Positions 14,601 through 26,800 of a stretch of 64,000 bases of DNA are shown piece by piece (position 1 is the first letter of the stretch; every line of letters begins with the position of its first letter). Location of the stretch: assembly GCA_037074765.1 (NCBI GenBank), contig JBAMDO010000570.1, positions 1-64,000 of the forward strand, given 5' to 3'. The stretch comes from Mansonella perstans. Its lineage: Eukaryota; Nematoda; Chromadorea; Rhabditida; Onchocercidae. Below the pieces are notes generated by a model. The model did not search any database and was not told where the DNA came from. It saw only the letters and a list, made by a program, of their open reading frames with translations. The translations under genes and the position numbers were made by a program.

Positions 14601-17331
14601 AGACTCATGGAAATTTCTGTAGAGATAAAATCTGTTTTTTCAAAATTTTCTTAATTTTCACTTTCTTATTTTAACTTAACCTTTCAGATGGAATTTGCTC
14701 ATTGCTATTTGTGTAATTACTAGTGCAGTATTCATTGTCATATCGTTATTAATTTTTAATCCATGGGCAGCTATGATGGTGATCATTGTTGTCATTTCAA
14801 TGACTATTGAATTAGCAGGCTTCATGGGTGCTACTGGTGTTAAGTTGAATCCAATTAGTGCAGTTACATTAATTGCTGCTGTTGGAATTGGTATGTTTCA
14901 CTTACAATTGTTTTTTTCTTTTATTAAAGTTTTTTTTTTTAAATTCAAAATTTGCTTTTTATTGCGATTATTGTAATTTTTATTGTGATCAAGACAAAAT
15001 ATATTGTTATGATTAAATTCTAACAGGCAGTTGAAAGTAATAATTCATTACAAAATTTTTTTTTCATATTTGGTGATATCATCTCTATTATGCTAATTTA
15101 ATATTTACATTCAATGAATGTAAACTGTGAAATCGCACTGAACGTAATTTTTTAAAGTTATTTTAAATTCGTTCTTATCGTAATCTATTTTACAAACATT
15201 TTTCTTTAAGGTGTGGAATTTACGGTACATGTTGTATTAGTGTATCTTACATCGTTGGGTAGTAAAGATGAGCGAATGGCTGCTTGCTTAAATCATATGT
15301 TTATTCCTGTAATACATGGTGGATTATCCACTCTTTTAGGTTGGTTTGTTTTTCTCTCTTATATCACAGATATTTATTTTGTCTGAAAAGTTATTATGAA
15401 TTAGTTTTTAAAAGTTCCTTTTGAACAAAATGATATTAATCTATGAGAGAAAGGGAGAAAAAAGCTGCTAATAAACATCCTATGATTTTAAATAATCGAA
15501 AAATAAAAGCATAGAAATAGTTACTGCTATTTTAGGCTAAGGATGATTTTTTTGAAATTTGAAACGAGAGATTTAAAAATACTGAATTTGTATTTCCAAT
15601 TTTAGGTATATTAATGTTAGCATTTTCGGAATTTGAATTTATTGTAAAATATTTCTTCATTGTACTATCGGCACTCATTTTAATTGGTATCATTAATGGA
15701 CTTGTATTTCTTCCAGTACTCTTATCATTGTTTGGACCACCATGTGAGGTAAATTTTCCAAAAGAATTCGCAAGAACATTCAAGAAATAAAAAATTGTAT
15801 ATTACTGTTATTTGTTTCAAAAAAATTTAATTTAAGAAGATTTTCCAAATTTTAATTTTAGAAAGAAAAATTTAATTTTAGAAGATTTTCTTTAATTTTC
15901 TAAGATTTAATTTCAGAAGCTTAATTTTTGTTTTTTACAAATTCTTTCTTCATTCGTTGTTCATTAAATTTTAATTGAATTTGTTTTTGTTTGAAATTTT
16001 TTCAGATTCGTTTGTTTGATGGAAAAACTTATTTACCGGCACCACCTGCATTCTGTAAACAGCAGAAACATGATTCAAAAGAGAAACAAACGGATAATTT
16101 AGTGAGGAGATGGGTTGGTGGTGCATTTGTTGAAATGGAGGTATTTGAATTAAGAATATTAATTAATTAAAATAACATTATGATTTTTTAAGGGTTAATA
16201 GTGCAAATACTGATCGTTCAAATTACACTGGTTTTGATTTATGGATAGAATAATGATAAAAAGTTTTCCACCCTTTTCCTCTCTCTCTCTCCCTCTCTAT
16301 TTGCTGATGACAGTTAAGAATTTAGCAATCGAATGATACGATTTTATTTTTAAGCTAATTTTGATAACAAGTTTTTCGAAATGGCGAATTTTGATCAAGA
16401 GCATATTATTTTGTAGAAATTGAAATTAAAACAGTTTTTTTTTTTCCCGCAGGTAAACGGATATACGGAAAGTAGCGCTGAGAATAACCATGCGTACAGT
16501 AATTCGTTATCGACAATCAATAAAGATTCTTTACATGTTAGTTTTTTTCCATTTTTCTAAGATTTATAATTTTAGATAAATTATTTAGATAATGACATTT
16601 TTTCGTATTTTTTAAATTTTAATTTTTTTAGATAAGAAATTCACTTCTCAATAATTTGCTATAAATTTGTTAAGCGATAAGATTGAAAAAAGTAATTGAT
16701 AGCTTACGAATATTTTATTCTAATTTTTTGAATTTTGATTTATATTTAACATTTACATAAGAATAAAATTACTTCCTCTTTTTAGCCTAATTATAGCTTT
16801 AATTCACTAGTCTAATATGTACGTCCTAATTCGTTACTCTAATATTTTTTAATCAATGCTTTAATTCATTAGCCTAGTATTTTTTTAACCATGGCTTTAA
16901 TTAATTAGCCTAATATTTACATAAGTTGAACTAGCTTTTTTCTTATTCCTTAAGTGAAAAATTCCTTTTACTTATTGCGTTTTTTCTTGAAAAAAAACCG
17001 GAATGATTACCAAATAAAAAATTTATCATTCAAAAATAATTTCTGAACTATTGCTTTAAAAAAAAAAAAGAAAAAGCAACAATTTCAGAATAATCGTTTA
17101 AATTCGTCAGATAACAAGAATACAGGACGAGTAAATTTTCCAACGTCTGCCCAATCAACTGGTCAGTATCATGAAAGTGGTGTTAAAAATGCTTCTGGTA
17201 AAATTCCAATTGGTGCTGTTGGACCACAACATTCAACTTCACCACTTCTTTCATCATCTACCTCTAGAAATAGAAATAGTAATAGTAACAATAAGCTATT
17301 CAAATTTTCATCAAATGCTCTTAGGTTTTAA
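2649..17331 (+). CDS. Patched-family sterol-sensing membrane protein (ptc-1/ptc-3 type), 29 exons, 5' end not seen
   Basis: Exons: 2649-2777, 3495-3687, 3924-4037, 4437-4528, 4766-4881, 5193-5372, 5535-5667, 5792-6020, 6459-6602, 7082-7185, 7517-7714, 8164-8292, 8944-9048, 10324-10491, 10884-10983, 11144-11259, 11981-12121, 12343-12534, 12675-12909, 13084-13316, 13596-13748, 13838-13939, 14276-14373, 14688-14890, 15211-15339, 15606-15748, 16006-16140, 16453-16536, 17089-17331. All junctions keep frame, giving 1446 visible residues. Recognisable Patched landmarks: [17 protein letters not shown] then TM1 (exon 2), [30 protein letters not shown] (exon 6), CIDPLDYEC (exon 8), [20 protein letters not shown] (exon 11), a sterol-sensing segment in exons 13-17 with GLGVDDMF, and the late-TM motif GIGVEFTVH (exons 24/25). 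Exon 9 is a Lys/Arg then Asp/Glu-rich loop. The C-terminal tail (exons 27-29) is Ser/Asn-rich. Patched proteins are RND-like 12-TM proteins; nematode ones act in cytokinesis, sterol handling and moulting. The exact orthologue is unresolved. Initiator exon absent. Confidence 0.95.
4097..4235. repeat. Degenerate tandem repeat in patched intron 3
   Basis: Three to four imperfect units of about 40 bases built on TTTCAAACATT followed by ATTTAATTAAA lie between exons 3 and 4. Confidence 0.7.
7272..7300. repeat. Poly(T) run in intron 10
   Basis: About 29 consecutive T residues between exons 10 and 11. Length in the assembly may be unreliable. Confidence 0.85.
7990..8048. repeat. GAT-rich microsatellite in intron 11
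   Basis: Imperfect GAT/AAT triplets. They read as an Asp/Asn-rich peptide in one frame, but no in-phase splice sites join them to exons 11 and 12, so this is treated as intronic. Confidence 0.65.
8587..8770. repeat. Degenerate ~38-bp tandem array in intron 12
   Basis: About five imperfect units of the type AGCTTCTGGCTTATAGA plus GGTTTTATC are arrayed between exons 12 and 13. Confidence 0.75.
9725..9786. repeat. Short duplicated element in intron 13, shared with intron 4
   Basis: CTTATCGTAATTTTATTTGC followed by AGTATT occurs at 9727. It is partly duplicated directly after, and found again near 4578 in intron 4 of the same gene. It carries splice-acceptor-like TTTGCAG sequences that the gene model does not use. 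Confidence 0.6.
14430..14535. repeat. ATC/ATT-rich microsatellite in intron 23
   Basis: Dense imperfect CATTAT/CATCAT repeats between exons 23 and 24. Confidence 0.75.
16783..16921. repeat. Degenerate ~50-bp tandem repeat in intron 28
   Basis: Three imperfect units containing GCTTTAATTCATTAGCCTA followed by ATATTT, between exons 28 and 29. Confidence 0.7.
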
Positions 17332-19200
17332 AAAAAAAAAATTGTTTTTCCATTTTTTTCTTGCAATGTAAAATTTTTTAAAGATTGAATAATTTGAAGC
17401 GAAAGGATAATTTGAACTGCTTAATTAATGGTGAAATTAATTTGAATTGCTTAATTAGTAATGAGATTAATTGTTACAATATTTTATGATGTTAATGATG
17501 AAGGTAGTGAAAGATTTTATTAAATGAAGTTTTTCCCTCCTGTACAGTATTTTTTAACAAGTTTTTTTTTCTTTTTTCCTGAACGTTTCAATTTCTATCA
17601 ATTTTCGAAATTTTTTTTCCCTTTCTTTTTTCTTTGCTGCTCAAATGATTTTTTTTTTGGTATAAATTGTAAATTTAAGCCTTTTTCATTCATTGATATA
17701 AATTTTAATTTTTTGTTAATTAATTTATCCTGGCATATCAAATATCTTCTACAGGTAAGTTGGATGTTGCTAGAAGTGCCATAATACTTTTGAATTCAAT
17801 TTGTTTTAATTTTAAAATTAAATTTATGTTTAATTAAGGTCTTTCTATTCAAATAGAAAAGGAAAAAAATCTTATCAACATTTCAGTGTGTATACAATAA
17901 TGTTTTAAAAAGGCATTGCTTTTGTAGTTGTTCGCTAGAAATCACCTACTGTCAACCGAATTAATTAATTAATTCCAGTGTAATATTAAGAAAACACCTG
18001 AAAAAAAACCAATGTATATTTTGCATGATGTAGCTCCAACTATCTAAGTAAAAGAAATTAAGAATTGATAAAGTGGTACGAAATACATAACGGGTTTCTT
18101 TTGAAGAGAAAATATTTTCGAATTTAATCGAGAATTTAGGAATTCTCATTTTTCTAAATCATTTAAGCAACATGCAACAAATTGTGTGTAGTTACAATAT
18201 CCTGCTATATTGTTTTAGGATCAACTGTTATTATCATATATTAGTCCTTTTTGGGCTGCCACCCTTTCTTAAACCTTACTATAACTTTATTTAGTATGCA
18301 TTTTTACCTTTTTCTTATTTAATTTTTATATCTTTTCATTGCATTTTTTTTTGAAATTAACAAAAATTTTTCATAACGTTAGTTTTTTTCACTTAATTTT
18401 AAAATGGTTTTTTTTTTGGTATAATAAATTATTTATGGTAGCAAGATTTAAAGTTGCAATCAATTAAAGTAGCAAGAGTAAAATTGCAATTAATCAAAGT
18501 AACAAGAGTAAAGTTGCAAGAGTAAAGTTGCAATTAATCAATTTTAAATTGTAGATTAATGGTTTCTTTTTTTCTTAAGAATGGCAATTGCACGGTGCAA
18601 GTTTTCTAAAAATAATTTTTATTGTTTGGCTTACTTTCCTTTTTCCTTTTTAACTCATTTTGATTCCTTTCATATTTTTGTTTTCCACTCTCCTTCCGAA
18701 AAAACCAATGCTTTTTCTTTTTTGAAGATATTTTTTCGTAAACGAAAAACTTCATCTAACATCATTGTCAATCCCTTTCTTTCATACTCCATTTATTTTG
18801 AAGAAAAAAAGAACAAAAAAATAAAATGTTTTTTCTTCTGTTACTTCTTTTGCTGTTTCTTTTTTTTATACTTTGTTTAATGAATCATAATTTGTACTGT
18901 GATAACTACTAATTCATTTGTTGTACATATAATTTGTTTGTATTTTTTGTAACATTTACTACTTTCTAGTTTTGTTAACTATTTTATCTTTTAATTAATT
19001 AATTAAAGCGAAAGAATTTCCAAATTTTGTTATTTATACTTTTTTCCTCTGATAAATGCATTCATTCATTTTACAAAACAATAATTGTTTCCTATAATAA
19101 ATGTATTCATTCATTTATTGTGTACATTTTATGCATTCATGAGGAGACAAAACAAAACTGTTAATTAAATAATTAATGAAGAAATAACAAATCATAAAAA
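17332..19200. other. Convergent intergenic / 3' UTR region
   Basis: Separates the stop of the Patched-family gene (+) from the stop of the tetraspanin (-), so it should hold both 3' UTRs and polyadenylation sites. It is T-rich. Open frames such as 17524-17784 and 18581-18880 encode mostly Phe-rich runs and are considered spurious. Confidence 0.6.
18438..18541. repeat. ~31-bp tandem repeat
   Basis: Three to four imperfect copies of GTAGCAAGAGTAAAGTTGCA followed by ATTAATCAAA, in the convergent intergenic region. Confidence 0.75.
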
Positions 19201-22200
19201 TTATTTTTCGCTTAAAAGAATTGTTTGAAGATAAATTGTCATAGCTAATTCAACAATCATACATAAACCTGCAAAAAGGATTTCAATTCAACAATTGGCA
19301 GGTAAGTATGATAAGATAAGAATGCTACGAAATGTTGTTAATAAAATAAATGAAAGATTTTTTTTTAACTTAACATCGAAATACTACGATTACAGTACTT
19401 TCAATTGAACTGTTTTCTATGCATTAATATTCTCAGAACGAAAATAAAATTAACATCCTTCAGAAAAAAAAATCCAGAAATAAATTTTATTTGTAAATTA
19501 ACCTAAAACAATTAACATGATAGCATTGCGGTAAAAAAATCCAGCCTTGAAGGCTTGATAAAATGCTTGAGAACAATCACGCTTGTATACCGAATTCAAT
19601 GCTATTTTTCGTCTTAATTTACAACTACTTAATGAAGTGCATTCCTAAAAGCACTTTTTATACTCTATTGCCGGTCCGTTTAAAAGTTGCAAATATTGAT
19701 TAGAGTTTTTAAAATTTCAGAAATATAAATTTTTTGTGCATTTTTTAGAAACTTTCTTTAAATTTATCAATGATGAAAAGAATATGTTGATAATAAAATT
19801 TTAAATGAATTAAAAGTGAAAAGAAAGACAGAAATATCTCATCATATAATAGAAAATATAATAAAGATATTATTCATTGTTAAATGAAATGCAAATTTAA
19901 ACGCTACTGTAATGGAAAACATACAAGAAAATATAGTAAATATGTTAATCATTAAACGAAATGCAAATTTTGACGCTACTATGATGGAAAACACAGAGCA
20001 ATTATGAAAAACATATCACTCAAAATATTTCTCGGAAGAAATGCTATATTTGCGATTTAACAAAATTGCAAATGTTTTTTCAATCCCTACCTTATATTTC
20101 ATAATATCAAAAATTTATTATAGGATTGTCGGAAAAAAACCGAAGAAAGTCGCTTTATATTTCAATTTTTATATTTCAATTCCTTTCGATATTTCAATTC
20201 AGTGATTTGTATAGATTTCTGATATATTGATTATAATTTTTTAGTATATAAAGATGGGAATGTTTGAATTTACAGTAGTAAATAAAGCCCCACTGTTCTT
20301 TGAAATCTTCCTTTCTTATTATCTTATGGTCTAAATCATCAGGTTTACGCTTGCTAACGATTAAGCTCATGGTCCTTATCTAATAAGTAATTCTTTCTCT
20401 ATGTATCCATAACAGTACTATCTTAGTGTTCACCGAATATCTAAGACCTTAACCAAAAAAAAAAATTCTTTTTTTAAAAAAAGCCATCTCCCGACACCCC
20501 ATCACCTCTCTACAGACACAAGAACTAACGTCACCTGAGTGAACTCCTTGTTAACCTATCATCTGTAACAGAATTTTGGTCGGTCGGAAAATAATTTTTA
20601 ATTTCCTAGAGACTTTTGCTAACAAGACAGTGATTGATTCTCAATTTCTACATTATATCTTGTTACATCTAAAACACGAGATTTGGTTTAAACCAGAATA
20701 TTACACAGAATTTAAATTTAAAGTAAAAAAGTAATGAATTATGTTACATTGATGTTGTTCAGCTGAGAAGTGGTAAAATTCATTGAAATTTTTTCAGATT
20801 TAAATAGAACGAAAAAATTGGGAATTGGTAAAAGATGTTTCACAGGCTACATTCGGTTTAAAATATGTTTCAGAGGCTACATTCGGTTTATGTATCATGA
20901 AAATATAACATACCCAATTATTTTTAAATCGATTTGCATAACTTGGTAATCGAAGAAAGTTTGTGTCATTGAAATGCACGACAAATCGCTCATATGCAAA
21001 ATGTTCGCAAATCAGCGAGTGATAATTGGATCGACAGCAAGACCATGGCAACGAATGCATTTCGCTAAAGTTGCAAAATGCTAAGCAATATTTGTACTCA
21101 TTAAATCATTTGTAATATTTCAACTTGTAATATTTATTTGCTAATTAATTAACTTGTTTTATCAGAGTTGTTCGCATTCCAAAAAAAAATTCAGAATGGT
21201 GTTTTGATCTCATAAAGCTGATTCTGAAGATTACGCTATAAAAATTATTCGCTCTCATATGGTAGAGATCAGATCACGGATCATTATGCTTGTTATGCCG
21301 TGAGAGGCACAAGGAGATAACGGGAGTTATCAAATGACCTATCGGCAAATCATCAGGTTTCGAGGCGATAAATATTCTAATTATAAAGGCAATTCTTAGC
21401 CAATCAGGTGTAGAGTAATTAAAGTGAAACGATTCCCAGAGCCCCCACTGACCACTGTTTCAAGCTGATGTTCGAACATGTAAGTGTCAGTTAGTCTGGC
21501 AACACCGTAAGAAGTATCAGTAACAGAAAATGTCTGTTAGCCGCGGCTAACAAATTCTTCTATCTACTCGCGTTTGAAGCTAGAGTTGTCCTTCTCCTAG
21601 GAATGATAGCGAGCCCATTCTAGACAGACCCTGTCTGTTTTTCCAGTAAAGGCCTGTTTGACATCATTGACTCTACCTTGGAGGTACAATTCTCACAAGA
21701 ATGTGCAAGGTCTCTTCCCACGACAAAAACTTACCCGTGACAGAAATAATAAATATATAAATATTGTGTAATACAAATGATAAAATAATAAGTTGAATTT
21801 ACGTGTATAAATCTTCTCGGAAAGCAATATCAGGTGTCAGATAATGCAACCAAATAAAATGGGCTTCTGCGCCTTGAATCGAAACTCCACAACATTCAAA
21901 TTTGCTCTGGACGACATTAATCTGCTGCAAATACCGGCAATCAGTTAATGATTCCTCATAAGACAAAATCAATTCCTCAATTAATTGATAATTATAATAA
22001 CATTCACTTCGGCGTAGTCGTTATCGCTGATAGAATTTTTCACAGCATACAGTATATTATCTCGGATAGGCTTATGCCAACTATAACTTGAAATAATTAG
22101 GATACATCCGCATAATATTGTTGCCACAGTAGACGTAAGCAATTCGTGCTTTAATAATTTCAAATCCGAAAAATTTTCCAAGAATTTTATTGCTTCCACA

Positions 22201-22865
22201 AAACTACAATGTAATATTAGAATGGATTGTATTTTTGTATTTGAGTAGTTTATATCTGAGTAATAGTAAGAACCAATGATTGAAAGTGAGATTAAACCTT
22301 AATAGTGATAAATTTAAAAAAATACTAACCAAAATTTGTGAATTCGAAATGGCCCAATGATGGTAATAAATGTCGCATATAGATCGATAATGAAAACACC
22401 CGAAAATAAACCATAACGCTGCATAAAATTTGGCAATATTCTACTACAAAGTGAATGAATATTCAATAATTAATAAAAATAATAATTGAATAGTACCAAT
22501 AGCAAATAATAATGATAATTATAGCAATAATAATCATTGCATTGATAATGTTGGGTAACAATAATAATAGTGAGATAGCAATATCATTCATACCAATACG
22601 AATGATAGTGTGAGTTAATAACAGATAAAACTTACTGATATGGAACAAATCTTAATGAGCTATAAAGAGCGATGATAAGAGCAGCACCGCAAAGCATAAG
22701 TTGTAAAAAAAAGACAAATAGCATAATTCGAGCAATTGTAGTCGGTGGTGGTGGGCGCTGGCATTTTTTCAAATTATTGAATTTATATACAATGTTGTTC
22801 ATAGCATTAATGATTTTCCGGATTTTGGCACTTTCAGTTTGAATGTTTCGATGATGGAAGTTCAT
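19201..22865 (-). CDS. Tetraspanin, 7 exons, 352 aa
   Basis: Exons in transcript order: 22636-22865, 22330-22440, 22051-22203, 21803-22006, 20914-21064, 19503-19644, 19201-19268. They total 1059 nt in one frame. The first ATG follows an in-frame stop. TM1 lies in exon 1 (MLFVFFLQLMLCGAALIIAL), TM2 in exon 2, TM3 in exon 3, and TM4 is split over exons 6/7. The large extracellular loop carries the family signature FECCG (exon 4) and a second LPWSCC motif (exon 5), then further Cys in exons 5-6: nine loop cysteines, or ten counting Glu-Cys at the exon 3/4 junction. The C-terminal tail is short. The Pro-x-x-Cys-Cys arrangement recalls peripherin-like or TspanC8 tetraspanins; the subfamily is not settled. 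Tetraspanins organise membrane microdomains and partner proteases or adhesion proteins. The exon 3 to 4 link needs a 44-nt intron with a weak acceptor, or else the locus has a one-base frameshift. It converges on the Patched-family gene. Confidence 0.88.
19851..19996. repeat. ~73-bp tandem duplication in tetraspanin intron
   Basis: Two diverged units, 19851-19924 and 19925-19996, share GAAATGCAAATTT and CGCTACT blocks. They lie in the 1.27 kb intron 19645-20913. Confidence 0.75.
20833..20890. repeat. 30-bp tandem duplication
   Basis: Two near-identical units both end in GAGGCTACATTCGGTTTA or CAGGCTACATTCGGTTTA, just downstream of tetraspanin exon 5 on the minus strand. Confidence 0.85.
21292..21742. 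mobile_element. Possible solo-LTR-like block in tetraspanin intron 4
   Basis: A clearly more GC-rich block runs from TGTTATGCCG to CCCGTGACA, i.e. TG...CA ends as in LTRs. It has an internal CCAATCAGG element and a TATAAAGG box. No coding part of an element, no second LTR and no certain target-site duplication were seen. An LTR remnant is an inference from composition and ends only. Confidence 0.3.
21535..21552. repeat. Perfect 18-bp palindrome
   Basis: TGTTAGCCGCGGCTAACA equals its own reverse complement. It is centred on CCGCGG inside the GC-rich block, in an otherwise AT-rich intron. Confidence 0.9.
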
Positions 22866-23689
22866 AGATGGCAACAATAAATTTTCGCTCCTTTTGTGTT
22901 ATCAAATGATGTTAGATTGATGAAGTATTATTTGTCATTTAACATTAGGTAGATTTTAATCAAAATTGTTGAATTTGATTTGACAAAAAAAAAACTTGTT
23001 TGAAATTTTGGAAAGAGTAAAGAACAGTTTAGTAAAATGAACAATATCTAATTAACATCATCAATTAAGCGATTTTATGATAACAAACTTTCCGATTCTT
23101 CGTTCACTGTTTCCTTCTAGAACAAACAGATTGATCTGATTATTTTAGAAAAATGCAAATTTCAAATGAGTTCAATTTAAGAATGGATTTTTTGAAATGC
23201 AAAAAACTAACAATCAACACCCACTTTTCCAGCTGGCATTCATGCAACAATGAATTCTTTTCTTTTGTTTCAGCCGAATTTTGTTTTATTGAATAATTTA
23301 ATTCTTTTCATTATATGAAAAATTTTATCGTAATCCTTTGAATAAAATGAAATTTGAATATTTTCAAATTAATAACAGTAAAAAAATTAAGATTACTTGA
23401 GAAAAAATTTTGGAATTTTTCCAGTTTTTTTTGGTTTTTTTTTGTTTTTTTAGTTTTTTTATTTTTAATACGACTTTTTCACAGAATCGATATTTTTGTT
23501 AAATACTGAAACCATTTCAAATTTTATTCATAATTAAATTTTAAAGGTTGCTGAACATAATTTTTGGTAATAGAGAGAAATTTTCAACTTCATTCATTTT
23601 AAACTTACTCAATTCATCTTAAATTTTTAATTTATGCATTTTTGATGGATCTTTTGCTTTCATTAATTTCTTTATATTTCATCCTGGTA

Positions 23690-23800
23690 GTGTCCTTCAT
23701 CAAATTCATTCCATTTCATCCTGATATTCCTTTGCTTTCATCAGCTTCTTTCCTGATACTCTCCTTTGCTTTCATCTCATCCTGATACTGTCCTTTGTAA
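23690..23800. repeat. Degenerate ~35-bp tandem repeat
   Basis: Units built on TTCATCCTGATA plus CTCCTTTGCTTTCAT repeat three to four times. Confidence 0.65.
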
Positions 23801-26800
23801 TAAAAGAAAAAAAAAACTTAATACTTAAAGAACAAAAATAGCATAAAAGTGTTTTATTCTTCAATATAGCAGAAGAATGAAAAATTTGGAGCAATTAATT
23901 GTTGTTGGCATTGGTCGAAGATTAATCGTTCAGTATTCGAGAGCTAATCTTGAATGGAATTTCTGCTTAGACCTAAATTAAAACTCTGTTTGAAAACATT
24001 TTGTTAAAAATGATCAGTCCATGGATAATACAGCGTTTCTTCCATATTTTTTCATTTCATCCCTTCTTATCTCTTTCATTCCTTGCATCCTCCTTAACAT
24101 TTATAGTTCTTTTTGCTCTTTCAAATTCCTTTTTCAAAATAGTTCCAAATTTCTCAAAAAAAACTTTTTCAGCACCTTCTATTAATACTGTACTGCCATT
24201 AATCATTTCAAATGAAAAGAAAAAAAAAGAAAATTACTCTAATTTAATTTTAACCGTAAAAGTTTTATGCACTTACCAAATTCGCTCAAAATTTAACCCC
24301 ATCAATTAAATATTTGTCCTATTGGTAGAACAGTCAAACAAATTGGGTCAGATCAGGTCATAATAAGTTTTTTTTATGTTTTATTCTTTTATGAACAATG
24401 AGCGATTTATTTTGAATTGCAATAAATTTTTTTTATAACTGAATCAATATTTGCTCCAATTTTTTTTTTGGAATATTGCAATCGAAAGTAATTTGCACTA
24501 TATGACCTTTTTCATTCCCAACTTTATCCATCAAATACTAATTAAGTGAGTTCTTGTAGAGAGAAAAATGGGTTCAATTTCTTTCTTCCATCCTTTTTTT
24601 TAACGTCAATTTAAAAAAAAAGTTTCATCTGTTTGAGTTGCTGAGAAATTAGAGCAGCAATAATTTCTCATTGGAGTTTGGAGTTTTATAAAAATCTCTT
24701 CTCATCATTTTTGAAATGTTACAATTGTCCACATAATAAATTCGATCTATTTCATTTATTCCCCTTCTCTTTCTTTCATACTGTGCCCGGATCTATCCTA
24801 AATTTTTGGCTACCAATTTTTCATTTCATTACATATTATGGTGTTTTTTTTTTTTTTTTTTAAATAAAAGACATCTTTTAAATTCATTCATATTTTGTCA
24901 AACATTTCTATCAAAGTTGCTGAACATTTAATTCGACGTTAATTACATTTGAATGCTGATCGTTGATTGATAGCACCATCGATCAACCATAGCACTAATA
25001 CCAAAGTGATTGAAAGCGATAATTTGTTTCCAAATTAAATTTTCAACAAATAATTGATTTGTTTACAAATAATACCAAAAATATTTATTGATTTTTTTTT
25101 TAGGAATTATTTTTGAACAATTTTAATTTTTTTAAAGTAATTAATTTAATAAATATTTTTTCGAAATTATTTAACTTGTCAGAACAATGATGAAGCAATC
25201 AGTTCAAATAGTTTCATCGTTGTTCACGCAAAAATGGATCAAACAAATTTGTCACTTCTTTTTTTCTTTTTATTTCTTTGCTACACCCATTTTCTCGATA
25301 TTTCAATAAAATAAATTCTTAAAATTCTTTTCAAAAATTGACCCTTTCATTATATATATCAGATAGTAGCAACTAATAATTACATGTGAAATGCTGGAAA
25401 CTGCAAAAGAAAAAAGACAAATATCTATGAAAAATTAAAGCTGTTTAATCACTGGTTGGAAAATTTTATTTTTATTCATAAACTAATAGTTGGATAATTT
25501 TCTTTTCATTCATAAAATTTAATTTATTTCAGTAACTAATTTATGCTAATGACATGATATCAAAAAAGGAGAAAAAAAAAGGCAAAGAGAGATGTCAAAA
25601 TTCCTTCATTGGTAATAGTTTATAAAAATACAACATTCGATTCATCAAACTTATTATATATTTGATAGAAATTGTACCTATCAAATTAGAAATCCATTTC
25701 AATAAATTCAGCAAAATTTTTTTTGTCATATTTGTCGTTCTCTTCTGTCACCTCATTTATGAAAATTTTTTCCGCACACTATCTTCATTGTTATGCTTTT
25801 ACAAGTGGGAGCTTTTTTATTTTGACAAGTTCGTGAGAAATTTCTTCTTTGATAATTCTTTTTTTGACATTTGACCCGTTTGACAATTCTTTTTCTGACA
25901 TTTGACTTGTTTGCTCACTGTTCAAAATTCTTTTTTATCAGAAAACATACCTAACTGATTTAAAGGCAATTTACTATCAAACTTCATTAATTAGTTTTGT
26001 TAATTAGTTTTACTTTATGATTGGAAAGTTTATTTTCGAAAAGTATCAAAAATTCAAGTTGAAGAAAATAAATGGCTAAAAATTGATTAAAAGAAAATGC
26101 TAATTTAAATAAATAATGAGGACATGTTGCTGTTATGGGGTAAGAATGAAATATTTTCAAAAGGTAAATAAATGATGATATGTTTACATATATTGACCTG
26201 TTCCAACGGCTATTTAAAAGACGGGTTCGAGGGATAAAATGGATACAAGGTTAGGATATTAGAATAATGGACAAAAGTAATAGAAGAAAATGGATGAATT
26301 AAAGATGGAATAAGGCCTTCACGCATTTTATGCAATCTATTTATTACTGCATTTGTTGTGATATTCTTTGGAAAGGAAAGGTGACGAGAGAACAAAATTG
26401 TATTAAAAACTTTTTCTCATTTAACCATACTTTTTCCTCTTTGACGTGATAATTATAATCATTGGATTTGTCATAGAATGATAATTATTACTGTAATTAA
26501 AAATTACTATTATTATTAAAATAAATAAATATTATTATCGATTCTTCTTATAATTATTATTATGATGACTTTTCTTTCCTCTTCCTTGTCATTTTTGTCA
26601 TAAAATATTAGCATTGAAGATGAGTTTTATTTTACATTTATTTCCAAAAAAAACGTCTATTTTTCTTTCTATTATTTCAAGATTTGAACTATTTTCATTA
26701 CTTTTACTCTTTGTAAGATCTACTGCACACTAAAACATATGGAAATATTATGGACATTTAATATGAGCATTTCTATATGTTTTTTTTCGAAATTGGCAAT

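Noticed and set aside
18581..18880. 99-codon open frame downstream of patched
   Set aside because: Phe/Lys-rich low-complexity translation of T/A runs in a convergent 3' region.
24001..24309. 102-codon open frame in the 5.8 kb gap
   Set aside because: Composition follows the T-rich background; no signal of splice sites or known family.
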